Below, piece by piece: positions 7,858-16,366 of a stretch of 64,000 bases of DNA. Where the stretch lies: contig NZ_FNCO01000005.1 in assembly GCF_900100795.1 (NCBI RefSeq), positions 1 through 64,000 of the forward strand. The letters are read 5' to 3'. The notes under the pieces are model-generated. The model was not told where the DNA came from. It ran no database searches and saw nothing but the letters and a program-made list of their open reading frames with translations. How positions within the stretch are numbered: position 1 is the first letter of the stretch; each line of letters begins with the position of its first letter. The position numbers and the translations under genes were made by a program. Origin of the DNA: Pseudomonas abietaniphila. Its GTDB lineage: Bacteria; Pseudomonadota; Gammaproteobacteria; Pseudomonadales; Pseudomonadaceae.

Positions 7858-10029
7858 GTGACCAGCATGCCGCCTGTATTTGAATCAGCACCTGCATTTG
7901 ACCCACGTTCGAACTTCGATGACCCGCTGCTGGATGGCTTGCTCATCCTTTGCCGGCTCCACGACTGCAGCGCCAGCCGGACCAGCCTCAGCGCCGGTCT
8001 GCCGCTGGCGCAACAATCCTTGAGCGTCGACCTTCTGCCTCGCGCCGCCGCTCGCGCCGGGTTGCAGGCGCGTGTTCTGCGTCGCAACCTGGACGCCATC
8101 GACGGTCTGAACCTGCCTGTATTACTGCTGCTCAAGGGCAATCGCTGCGCGGTCCTTCGACGATGGGAAGAAGACGGTCGGGCGCTGATTTTGCCGAGCG
8201 AAGCGGACGGCGGCGAACAACGCGTGACCCGTGAGGAACTGGCCACGCTGTACACCGGCCAGGCGCTGTTCGCACGCCCCCGCCACGAGCTGGAAAACCT
8301 GCGCTCGCCGCTGGTGCCAAGGGTCAACGCCTGGTTTCGCGACACGCTCAAGCTGTCGCGCTGGCTGTACAGCGACGCGATTCTCGCCAGCCTGATGATC
8401 AACCTGCTGGGGTTGATGGTGCCGCTGTTCGTCATGCAGACCTACGACCGCGTTGTGCCCAACCAGGCCACATCCACTTTGTGGGTCCTCGCCATCGGGT
8501 TATTGATCGGCACCGGCTTCGAACTGACCTTGCGCCTGGTGCGTGCGCGCCTGCTGGACCAAGCCGGCAAGAAGACCGACGTAATCCTGTCCGCCACGTT
8601 GTTCGAGCGCATCACGGGCATGTCGATGAAGGCACGTCCCGCCACCATCGGCGGCTTCGCCCAGAGCATTCATGACTTTCAGGGGCTGCGCGAATTCCTC
8701 ACCGCCGTGACCCTGACCAGCATCATCGACCTGCCCTTTGCCATCTTGATGCTGGCGGTGATCGGGCTACTGGGCGGCTGGCTGGTGGTGATTCCGCTGG
8801 TGGCGTTCCCGGTCACCATTTTGTTTGCCTGGATCATCCAGATACGCCTGCGCGACACCGTCGAACGCAGCCTCGCGCTGGGCGCCGAGCGTCAGGCGTT
8901 GTTGGTGGAAACCCTGGGCGGTCTGGAAACCCTGAAAGCCTGCGGCGCCGAGAGCGAACGTCAGCACAAGTGGGAGCACACCCATGGTGCCCTCACTCGC
9001 CTCGACAGCCATGCGCGGGATCTCTCGGCGCTGGCCAGCAACGGCACGTTGTTCATTCAGCAGTTTTCGGGCATGGCGACCATCGTTGCCGGCGTCTACA
9101 GCATCATCGCCGGCAACCTCAGCGTCGGCGCACTGGTCGCCACTTATATGCTGGGCAGTCGTGTGCTGGCGCCGTTGGGGCAGATCGCCGGGCTGATCAC
9201 GCGCTATCAACAAGCGCAGATCACCATGAAAAGCACCGACGCGTTGATGGCCCTGCCGCAAGAGCGCGACCCGACCAAACACCCGCTGCAGCACACTCAA
9301 CTCAAAGGGGCGATGGAGGTCGTCAAAGCGAGCTTCGCTTACGGCGGTCCGGGCACATCGGCGGCTTTGAACGAGGTCAGCATCACCGTCAAACCGGGTG
9401 AGCGGATCGGCATCATTGGCCGCAGCGGCTCAGGCAAGAGCACGCTGGCGCGGCTGATCATGGGCTTTTACACGCCGGATGAAGGGCAGCTGTTGCTCGA
9501 CGGTCTGGACCTGCGCCAGGTGGACGTCGCCGACCTGCGCCAGCAGGTGGGTTATGTCGCCCACGACCTGCCGCTGCTGGCGGGCAGCCTGCGGGACAAC
9601 CTCACTCTGGGCGCCCGTTACGTCACCGACGCCCGGATGCTGGAAGTGGCTGAGCTGACGGGCGTGACCGAGCTGGCGCGTAATCACCCTCTGGGCTTCG
9701 ACCGGCCGGTGGGTGAGCGCGGGCAGTTGCTGTCCGGCGGTCAGCGCCAGGCCGTGTTGCTGGCTCGCGCGTTGCTGCTCGACCCGCCCATCATGTTGCT
9801 CGACGAACCCACCAGCCACATGGACAACGGCAGCGAAGACGTGCTGCGTCAGAAGCTGTTCACCCTGATGCAAGGCAAGACACTGCTGCTGGTGACCCAC
9901 CGCATGTCGATGCTGAGCCTGGTCGACCGGCTGGTGGTGCTGGACAACGGCAAAGTCGTCGCAGATGGTCCCAAAGAGCTCGTCGTCGAAGCACTGCGCA
10001 AGGGCCGTGTCGGCCCGGCCACGGTTTAA
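7858..10029 (+). CDS. Type I secretion ABC exporter (LapB-like permease/ATPase)
   Basis: Inner-membrane ABC transporter (723 aa) that powers secretion of the RTX adhesin. The N-terminal ~130 residues are a C39-peptidase-like domain that appears degenerate, as in HlyB/LapB exporters that dock the substrate without cleaving it. A six-helix membrane domain follows (about 155-430), then a nucleotide-binding domain with Walker A GRSGSGKST near 520, signature LSGGQRQ near 624 and Walker B IMLLDEP near 644. The start is GTG at 7858, with GGGAGAAG upstream. The adaptor gene follows after 12 bp. Confidence 0.92.
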   Translation: MTSMPPVFESAPAFDPRSNFDDPLLDGLLILCRLHDCSASRTSLSAGLPLAQQSLSVDLLPRAAARAGLQARVLRRNLDAIDGLNLPVLLLLKGNRCAVLRRWEEDGRALILPSEADGGEQRVTREELATLYTGQALFARPRHELENLRSPLVPRVNAWFRDTLKLSRWLYSDAILASLMINLLGLMVPLFVMQTYDRVVPNQATSTLWVLAIGLLIGTGFELTLRLVRARLLDQAGKKTDVILSATLFERITGMSMKARPATIGGFAQSIHDFQGLREFLTAVTLTSIIDLPFAILMLAVIGLLGGWLVVIPLVAFPVTILFAWIIQIRLRDTVERSLALGAERQALLVETLGGLETLKACGAESERQHKWEHTHGALTRLDSHARDLSALASNGTLFIQQFSGMATIVAGVYSIIAGNLSVGALVATYMLGSRVLAPLGQIAGLITRYQQAQITMKSTDALMALPQERDPTKHPLQHTQLKGAMEVVKASFAYGGPGTSAALNEVSITVKPGERIGIIGRSGSGKSTLARLIMGFYTPDEGQLLLDGLDLRQVDVADLRQQVGYVAHDLPLLAGSLRDNLTLGARYVTDARMLEVAELTGVTELARNHPLGFDRPVGERGQLLSGGQRQAVLLARALLLDPPIMLLDEPTSHMDNGSEDVLRQKLFTLMQGKTLLLVTHRMSMLSLVDRLVVLDNGKVVADGPKELVVEALRKGRVGPATV

Positions 10030-10041
10030 GGAGCGTTCCCT

Positions 10042-11385
10042 ATGTCATCCGCTCAAGGTTATTTTCACCCTGGTCGTCAGGTCGATACCGAGTTCATGCC
10101 GGAAGTCGCCGGCGTCGCGGCACAAGACTCGTCCCGTGGGTCTCGCATCACGGTCTGGATCACGGCCGCGTTGATCATCTGCGCGCTGGTCTGGGCCAAA
10201 TTCGCCGTGTTGCAGGAAGTCACCATGGGCGAAGGCAAGGCGATCCCGTCGAGTAAAGTCCAGGTGATACAGAACCTGGAAGGCGGCATCGTCACCGAAA
10301 TCTTCGTGCGTGAAGGCCAGATCGTGAACAAGGGCGACACGCTGCTGCGCCTGGACGACACGCGTTTTCTGTCGAACAAGGGTGAGAGCGAGGTCGATAA
10401 ATACACGCTGATGGCTCAGGTTGATCGCCTGTCCGCGGAGTCTGAAGGCCGTCCGTTCAAACCGTCCGCCGTGGTGCTGGCCAAGGCGCCACAGGTCGCG
10501 GCAGACGAGCAATCGCTGTACGACTCACGCCAGCGTCGCCTGGCCAGCGAGCAACGCACGCTGCAAGAACAGCTGCGGCAAAAGACTCAGGAAGTCGCCG
10601 AATTTCGCTCGAAACAGGATCAGTACCGCAATCAACTCGGGTTCATTCAGCAGGAGCTGAGCATGTCCGCACCGCTGGTGAACAGTGGTGCGGTGTCGCC
10701 GGTCGAGATCATTCGGCTCAAAGGCAAGGCGTCTGAAGCACGTGGTCAGATGGACGCCACCTCGCTGGCGATCCCTCGCGCGGAGGCCGCCATCAATGAG
10801 ATCAAAAGCAAGATCCAGGAATCGCAGGACAGCTTCCGCTCGGACGCCGCCAAGGACCTGAACGACAAACGCGCTGACCTCGCAAAAGCCAGCGCCACCA
10901 GCATCGCCATCGACGACCGAGTGACCCGCACCACAGTGACCTCGCCGGTGAAAGGCATCGTCAAGACGCTGAAGGTCAACACCATCGGTGGCGTGGTTCA
11001 GCCAGGCAGCGACATGGTGGAAATTGTGCCGCTGGAAGACAACCTGCTGATCGAAGCCAAGGTCCGGCCGCAGGACGTCGCGTTCCTGCATCCGGGTCAG
11101 AAAGCGATGGTGAAATTCAGCGCCTACGACTACACCATCTATGGCGGCCTGCCCGCCAAACTGGAGCTGATCGGCGCCGACACCACCACCGACGACAAGG
11201 GCAACACGTTCTACCTGATCCAGGTGCGCACCGACAAAAACCATCTGGGAAGCGACGCCAAACCACTGCTGATCATCCCCGGCATGGTGGCCACCGTGGA
11301 CATCATCACCGGCGAGAAAAGCGTGATGGACTACCTGTTGAAACCGGTGCTGAAGGCCAGGACGGAGGCATTGCGGGAGCGGTAG
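10042..11385 (+). CDS. HlyD-family type I secretion periplasmic adaptor (LapC-like)
   Basis: Membrane-fusion protein (447 aa) linking the ABC exporter to the TolC-like channel. It has a short cytoplasmic N-terminus, one transmembrane helix at about 38-56, a lipoyl/beta-barrel half with the motif VQVIQNLEGGIVTEI, a long coiled coil (about 110-290) and the C-terminal HlyD segment with VRPQDVAFLHPGQKAMVK. The start ATG has GGAG 9 bases upstream. It is last in the operon with the genes at 6458 and 7858. Nothing indicates truncation. Confidence 0.92.
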   Translation: MSSAQGYFHPGRQVDTEFMPEVAGVAAQDSSRGSRITVWITAALIICALVWAKFAVLQEVTMGEGKAIPSSKVQVIQNLEGGIVTEIFVREGQIVNKGDTLLRLDDTRFLSNKGESEVDKYTLMAQVDRLSAESEGRPFKPSAVVLAKAPQVAADEQSLYDSRQRRLASEQRTLQEQLRQKTQEVAEFRSKQDQYRNQLGFIQQELSMSAPLVNSGAVSPVEIIRLKGKASEARGQMDATSLAIPRAEAAINEIKSKIQESQDSFRSDAAKDLNDKRADLAKASATSIAIDDRVTRTTVTSPVKGIVKTLKVNTIGGVVQPGSDMVEIVPLEDNLLIEAKVRPQDVAFLHPGQKAMVKFSAYDYTIYGGLPAKLELIGADTTTDDKGNTFYLIQVRTDKNHLGSDAKPLLIIPGMVATVDIITGEKSVMDYLLKPVLKARTEALRER

Positions 11386-11493
11386 TCAGTGCTCCCAACG
11401 TTGGGTCTTTGATTCTGGCCGCAGGCCGTAGCGACTGTCTTCCTCACGCTACATGTACAGCCTCTTCTGGAGGCTTTGATTCTGCCCGCAGGG

Positions 11494-11600
11494 CGTAGGA
11501 GCGACCGGGGTGGCGTTCCACCTTGCCCGCGATGACGTCGGTACATTCGATGCACTTCCATCGCCAGATACAACGCATCGCGGGCAAGCGCGCTCCTACA
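11494..11600. repeat. REPIN-like palindrome, type GTAGGAGCGCGCTTGCCCGCGA
   Basis: The right arm ends CGGGCAAGCGCGCTCCTACA. The left arm GTAGGAGCGACCGGGGTGG is a diverged and interrupted copy. It sits between lapC-like and the convergent polyphosphate gene, where it may also act as a transcription barrier. Confidence 0.6.
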
Positions 11601-11641
11601 GGTACGGGGTAATGACTGACCGTCAGGCCATACCATAGGCC

Positions 11642-11731
11642 TGTGGGAGCGAATTCATTCGCGATTGGCCGGTGCATCCGAAAGATATTCATCGGATTCA
11701 CCACCGCATCGCGAATGAATTCGCTCCCACA
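11642..11731. repeat. REPIN-like palindrome, type TGTGGGAGCGAATTCATTCG
   Basis: TGTGGGAGCGAATTCATTCG and its exact reverse complement bracket about 45 bp of unrelated sequence. The same pair recurs at 15479, 25380 and 54722. With the previous element it fills most of the 373-bp gap between the two convergent genes; no other feature was seen there. Confidence 0.85.
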
Positions 11732-11758
11732 GGTTCGACCGCGCGCAGCCTTTACCGC

Positions 11759-13261
11759 CTATTTGCGCTTTTTATCGTCCTTCGCAAACGCCGCCTCCAG
11801 CGCTTCGTTGATCGTGCGCAGCACCTTCACCCGGGCCCAGCGCTTGTCGTTGGCTTCGACCAGCGTCCACGGGGCGATCTCGGTGCTGGTGCGGTCGACC
11901 ATGTCGCTGACGGCCTCGCGGTATTGCGGCCACTTCTTGCGGTTGCGCCAGTCGTCCTCGGTGATCTTGTGGCGCTTGAACGGAATCTTTTCCCGCGCCT
12001 GGAAACGCTCCAGCTGGGTCTTGTCGTCAATCGCCAGCCAGAACTTCACGACGACGATGCCGGCGTCGGTGAGTTGTTCTTCGAAGTCGTTGATCTCGCT
12101 GTACGCCCGCAGCCAGTCGGCCTCGGAGCAGTAACCCTCCACGCGCTCCACCAACACCCGGCCGTACCAGGAACGGTCGAACACCGTGAACTTGCCCCGT
12201 GCCGGGATCTGCCGCCAGAAGCGCCACAGGTACGGCTGCGCCAGCTCGTCCTGACTCGGCGCCGCGATCGGCACGATGTGGTACTGCCGTGGATCGAGCG
12301 CACCGGCCACGCGCTTGATGGCGCCACCCTTGCCAGCCGCATCATTGCCTTCGAACACCGCCACCAACGCGTGACGGCGCATGCGCTTGTCGCGCATCAG
12401 ACCCGACAGACGTGCCTGCTCGGTAATCAGTTGCTCGTCGTAATCGTCCTTCTCCAGCGCCAGGGTCATGTCCAGGTTGTCCAGCAGGCTCAATTCGTCG
12501 GTGTTGCTGGGCAGCGGCCCGAGGTTGACCAGGTTGGTACTGCCTTCCGGCGTCTTCAGCGCATTCTGCAAACCTTCGAGCAGCAGACGTCCCACGGTCA
12601 GGCTGCGGTAGTTGGGGTCGACGCCTTCGATCACATGCCACGGCGCATAGTCGCGACTGGTGCGACGCAGCACGCGCTCGCCGAAGCGCACGAACTTGTC
12701 ATAGGTCTTTGACTGCTGCCAGTCCAGCGGGCTGATCCGCCAGCTGTGCAAAGCGTCGTCCTTAAGGGTCTTGAGGCGCAATTTCATCTGCTGCTTTGAC
12801 AGATGGAACCAGAACTTGAAGATCACCGCCCCCTCATCGACGAGCATCTTTTCAAGGCGTTCGGCACCGTTGATGGCCTGATCCAGCACCGGGTCCTTGT
12901 ACTGCTTGTGTACCCGACCCTGGATCATCTGGCTGTACCAGTTGCCGAAAAAAACGCCGATACGCCCCTTCGGCGGCAGCTGACGCCAATAGCGCCACAC
13001 GGGCGGATGGGCGAGTTCTTCGTCGGTCTGCTGATCGAAAGTGCGCACTTCGATGTAGCGCGGGTCCATCCAGTCGTTGAGCAGCTTGACGGTTTCGCCC
13101 TTGCCCGCGCCTTCGATGCCGTTGATCAAAATGATGATCTGGCGCTTGGCCTGTTCATGCAGTTCGTACTGCGCTTCAAGCAATGCTTCTCGCAAGGCCG
13201 GCACTTCGGCGTCGTAGGTTTCGTCGTCGATGGTGTGGCCGATTTCAGCGGATTCGAACAT
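11759..13261 (-). CDS. pap: Polyphosphate:AMP phosphotransferase (PPK2 class II, tandem domains)
   Basis: Cytosolic kinase (500 aa) that uses polyphosphate to phosphorylate AMP to ADP. Two PPK2 domains are fused. The first has the P-loop NGIEGAGKGETVK and lid motif FGNWYSQ; the second has GNDAAGKGGAIK, a following DPRQY and the lid FDRSWYGRVLVERVEG. In the family the C-terminal copy is catalytic, and it looks complete here. The ATG at 13261 (MFESAEIGH) was preferred to the upstream in-frame start at 13399 because it gives the normal family length. It is divergent from mnmC. Confidence 0.9.
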   Translation of the reverse strand: MFESAEIGHTIDDETYDAEVPALREALLEAQYELHEQAKRQIIILINGIEGAGKGETVKLLNDWMDPRYIEVRTFDQQTDEELAHPPVWRYWRQLPPKGRIGVFFGNWYSQMIQGRVHKQYKDPVLDQAINGAERLEKMLVDEGAVIFKFWFHLSKQQMKLRLKTLKDDALHSWRISPLDWQQSKTYDKFVRFGERVLRRTSRDYAPWHVIEGVDPNYRSLTVGRLLLEGLQNALKTPEGSTNLVNLGPLPSNTDELSLLDNLDMTLALEKDDYDEQLITEQARLSGLMRDKRMRRHALVAVFEGNDAAGKGGAIKRVAGALDPRQYHIVPIAAPSQDELAQPYLWRFWRQIPARGKFTVFDRSWYGRVLVERVEGYCSEADWLRAYSEINDFEEQLTDAGIVVVKFWLAIDDKTQLERFQAREKIPFKRHKITEDDWRNRKKWPQYREAVSDMVDRTSTEIAPWTLVEANDKRWARVKVLRTINEALEAAFAKDDKKRK

Positions 13262-13427
13262 GTACGGCTCCTGTTCCTGATCGCTCAAGACTAGCGGATC
13301 GAATAAGTCAGTGCCGGTTGAGACCGCAAAACCGTGCCATGGGTCAATTCGCCGGCTGCGATACCGCACCCGCAGTGCGTTAAGATGCCCACCTTGCACC
13401 TGCCAAAGCGCCTTTCACAGCCTAATC

Positions 13428-15395
13428 ATGACAACTCTCCAGCATGCCCAGCTCGACTGGGACGAAAACGGCAACCCGATCTCTCGAGCGTTCGCCGACG
13501 TCTATTTCTCCAATGAATCGGGCCTCGCCGAGACGCGTCATGTGTTTCTGACCCAGAACGAACTCCCCGAACGCTTCGCTGCGCTGCCGGCGAGCGGGCG
13601 TCTGGTGATTGGTGAAACCGGCTTTGGCACCGGCCTCAATTTTCTCTGCGCGTGGCAGCTGTTCGAGGCCTGCGCCACACCCGGCGCGCGCCTGCAATTC
13701 GTCAGCGTCGAAAAATTCCCGTTGAGCCGCGCCGACCTGGTACGAGCGCTCGCACTGTGGCCGGAGCTGAAAGGATTTGCGGATCAACTGCTGGAGCAAT
13801 ACGTCGCCATCCACGAGGGGTTTCAACGCCTGGTGTTTGACAGCGGACGCATCACGCTCACCCTGCTGATTGGCGATGCGCTGGACATGCTGCCGCAACT
13901 GGATGGTGAGATCGATGCGTGGTTTCTCGATGGTTTCGCGCCTTCCAAAAACCCGGAAATGTGGACGCCCGAGCTGTTCGCCGAACTGGCCCGCCTTGCA
14001 GCGCCAGACTCGACCATCGGCACGTTCACCAGCACCGGCTGGGTCCGCCGGGCATTGAACGCGGCAGGTTTCAAGATGAAGCGCGTGCCGGGCATCGGCC
14101 ACAAATGGGAAGTGCTCAAGGGCCGCTTTCTCGGCTGGCCAGAAGACGTGCCTGCACCCAAACCCTGGTTTGCGCGACCGCCATCACCCGACACAGAACG
14201 CAAGGCGCTGGTCATCGGCGCCGGACTCGCCGGGTGTGCGACCGCTTCCAGCCTGGCTGCCCGGGGTTGGCAGGTCAGTTTGCTCGAGCGTCATGCGGAC
14301 CTTGCGCAAGAGGCGTCCGGCAATCCGCAAGGCGTGCTCTATCTCAAGCTTTCCGCCCACGGCACCGCGCTTTCACAACTGATCCTCAGTGGTTTTGGTC
14401 ACACCCGTCGCCTGTTGGAACGACTGGAACGCGGTGTGGACTGGGACGATTGCGGCGTGCTGCAACTGGCGTTCGACGACAAGGAACAGCAACGTCAGGC
14501 GCAACTGGCCGACGCGTTTTCACCCGAGCTGCTGCACGTTCTGGACACGCCCGCCGCCGAAGCGAAGGCGGGCATTGCGTTGAACAGCGGTGGCCTGTTT
14601 TACCCCGAAGGCGGCTGGGTTCACCCGCCTGCGTTGTGTCGTCGTCAGGCGAACGCGGCGAACATCCGCCTTATGCCACACCACGACGTCGTCGAATTAA
14701 GACGCGAAGGTGATCACTGGCAGGCATGGGACGGCGACCGGCTGCTGGATTCAGCACCGGTCGTGGTGCTCGCAGGTGCCGCAGAGGTCAAGCGCTTCCC
14801 GGCCAGCGCCGACCTGCCGCTCAAACGCATTCGTGGGCAAATCACCCGACTGCATGAAACTAGTGCCAGCGCGTCGTTGAGCACGGTGGTCTGCGCCGAG
14901 GGCTACGTGGCACCAGCGCGTCTGGGTGAACACACGCTGGGGGCGAGTTTCGACTTCAAGCGTGATGACCTGACGCCGACCACTGAGGAGCATCTGGGCA
15001 ATCTGGACCTGCTGCGGGAGATCTCCGACGACCTGACCGAACGCCTGGATGCCGATCGGTTGCCTGCCGAACACCTGGAAGGTCGCGCCGCCTTTCGCTG
15101 CACCAGCCCTGATTACCTGCCCATCGTCGGACCGCTGGCGGACAAGGCCGCCTTCCTCGAGGCCTATGCGATGCTGCGCAAGGACGCCCGGCAAACGCCC
15201 GACACTGCCTGCCCTTGGGTAGACGGTTTGTACATCAACAGCGGGCACGGCTCACGCGGCCTGATCACCGCGCCACTGTCCGGCGAGCTGATCGCCGCCT
15301 GGCTCGACAACGAACCCCTGCCCCTGCCCCGCGCCGTGGCCGAGGCCTGCCATCCGAACCGGTTTGTATTGCGCGGGTTGATCAGAGGGAAGTAG
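13428..15395 (+). CDS. mnmC: Bifunctional tRNA mnm5s2U34 methyltransferase / FAD-dependent cmnm5s2U34 oxidoreductase MnmC
   Basis: Two-domain enzyme (655 aa) that completes the mnm5s2U34 wobble modification in tRNAs for Lys, Glu and Gln. The N-terminal ~245 residues are the SAM-dependent MnmD methyltransferase (GETGFGTGLNFL; DAWFLDGFAPSKNPEMW). The C-terminal part is a DAO-like FAD oxidoreductase (dinucleotide motif VIGAGLAGCATASSLAARGW, then HRREA-free substrate domain and GSRGLITAPLSG). The start is the ATG at 13428, which gives MTTLQHAQLDWDENGNP, typical of MnmC. A longer frame from 13311 has no support. Confidence 0.95.
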   Translation: MTTLQHAQLDWDENGNPISRAFADVYFSNESGLAETRHVFLTQNELPERFAALPASGRLVIGETGFGTGLNFLCAWQLFEACATPGARLQFVSVEKFPLSRADLVRALALWPELKGFADQLLEQYVAIHEGFQRLVFDSGRITLTLLIGDALDMLPQLDGEIDAWFLDGFAPSKNPEMWTPELFAELARLAAPDSTIGTFTSTGWVRRALNAAGFKMKRVPGIGHKWEVLKGRFLGWPEDVPAPKPWFARPPSPDTERKALVIGAGLAGCATASSLAARGWQVSLLERHADLAQEASGNPQGVLYLKLSAHGTALSQLILSGFGHTRRLLERLERGVDWDDCGVLQLAFDDKEQQRQAQLADAFSPELLHVLDTPAAEAKAGIALNSGGLFYPEGGWVHPPALCRRQANAANIRLMPHHDVVELRREGDHWQAWDGDRLLDSAPVVVLAGAAEVKRFPASADLPLKRIRGQITRLHETSASASLSTVVCAEGYVAPARLGEHTLGASFDFKRDDLTPTTEEHLGNLDLLREISDDLTERLDADRLPAEHLEGRAAFRCTSPDYLPIVGPLADKAAFLEAYAMLRKDARQTPDTACPWVDGLYINSGHGSRGLITAPLSGELIAAWLDNEPLPLPRAVAEACHPNRFVLRGLIRGK

Positions 15396-15478
15396 CTGGC
15401 CTCAGCACACCTCTCTGCTGCATCCGGCTTGCTGGCAAAGGCAGTGAATCAGTGGCCTCTGACACGCTGCACTGACCC

Positions 15479-15567
15479 TGTGGGAGCGAATTCATTCGCG
15501 AAAAATAGTCCTGACGACAGCGCTGTGTGGGTCTTGCTGGGCAATCGCGAATGAATTCGCTCCCACA
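15479..15567. repeat. REPIN-like palindrome, type TGTGGGAGCGAATTCATTCG
   Basis: A second copy of the element seen at 11642, with arms identical over the first 20 bases and a different ~45-bp centre. It lies in the 302-bp gap after mnmC. The rest of the gap (15568-15697) should hold the promoter of the following ABC operon, but no clear promoter was assigned. Confidence 0.85.
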
Positions 15568-15697
15568 GTGCCACGGCATTCAAGCGACCTTTGCCTCAAC
15601 GTATCCAACCGGCTACACATCTGCACGATCGTGCTGTTTACATCCCCCCCGGCCAACCCGGTATTCTCCACCTCACTCCTCTTCCAGGTGCAGGTCG

Positions 15698-16366
15698 ATG
15701 CTGCAAGTCCAAGGCGTGTTCAAGAGTTATGCCACGGCGCGAGGCCCGTTGGCGGTATTATGCGGGGTGGATTTGCAATTGGGCCAAGGGCAAAGCCTGG
15801 CGTTGATGGGCGAATCGGGCAGCGGCAAAAGCACTCTATTGCACCTGGTCGCGGGCCTCGATCAGGTCGATCAAGGCAGCATCGAAATCGCCGGCCGGCG
15901 CCTTGATCAGATGAACGAAGCGCAACTGGCCAACTGGCGACGCACGGAAATCGGCCTGGTGTTTCAGCAGTTCAACCTGATCGGCAGCCTCAAGGTCGAA
16001 GACAACCTGGCCTTTCAGGCTCGCCTTGCCGGGCGCTATCAGCCTCAATGGCAAGCCGAACTCACCGAGCGTCTGGGCCTGGGCGCTCTGCTCAAGCGTT
16101 ACCCCGAACAACTCTCCGGCGGGCAACAGCAGCGTGTCGCCATTGGCCGCGCCCTCGCCTCGCGCCCCGGCCTGTTGCTGGCGGATGAGCCCACCGGCAA
16201 CCTGGACGAAAACACCAGCGATGAGGTCTTGCAGTTGCTGCTCGACCTGCTCGCCGACAGCCCGACCAGCCTGTTGATGGTCACCCACAGCCCCAGAGTC
16301 GCGGCCCGACTGGACCGTCAGGAAGTGCTGCATCTGGGACGTCTGGCCACTGAAGGCGAACGTTGA
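15698..16366 (+). CDS. ABC transporter ATP-binding protein (LolD/MacB-like; AttE type)
   Basis: Cytosolic ATPase (222 aa) partnering the FtsX-type permease encoded next. It has Walker A GESGSGKSTL, Q-loop VFQQFNLIGSL, signature LSGGQQQRVAIGRALA, Walker B GLLLADEPTGNLD and switch His in MVTHSP. Its size and sequence are those of the LolD/MacB family, which moves lipoproteins or other cargo mechanically. The ATG at 15698 follows an AGGTGC-type site; the longer frame to 15527 runs through a REP palindrome and is not real. Its stop overlaps the start of the permease by one base. Confidence 0.9.
   Translation: MLQVQGVFKSYATARGPLAVLCGVDLQLGQGQSLALMGESGSGKSTLLHLVAGLDQVDQGSIEIAGRRLDQMNEAQLANWRRTEIGLVFQQFNLIGSLKVEDNLAFQARLAGRYQPQWQAELTERLGLGALLKRYPEQLSGGQQQRVAIGRALASRPGLLLADEPTGNLDENTSDEVLQLLLDLLADSPTSLLMVTHSPRVAARLDRQEVLHLGRLATEGER

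Noticed and set aside
6527..7906. 459-codon minus-strand frame opposite the TolC-family gene
   Set aside because: The plus-strand protein has a signal peptide, family motifs and operon position; the antisense frame has none.
7858..8250. Active C39 bacteriocin-type peptidase domain in the exporter
   Set aside because: The domain position fits, but the conserved catalytic Gln-Cys motif is not evident, and the substrate is an RTX adhesin without a double-glycine leader. It is better seen as a degenerate docking domain.
13311..13427. N-terminal extension of mnmC
   Set aside because: The residues before the ATG at 13428 do not resemble MnmC and overlap the promoter region of the divergent polyphosphate gene.
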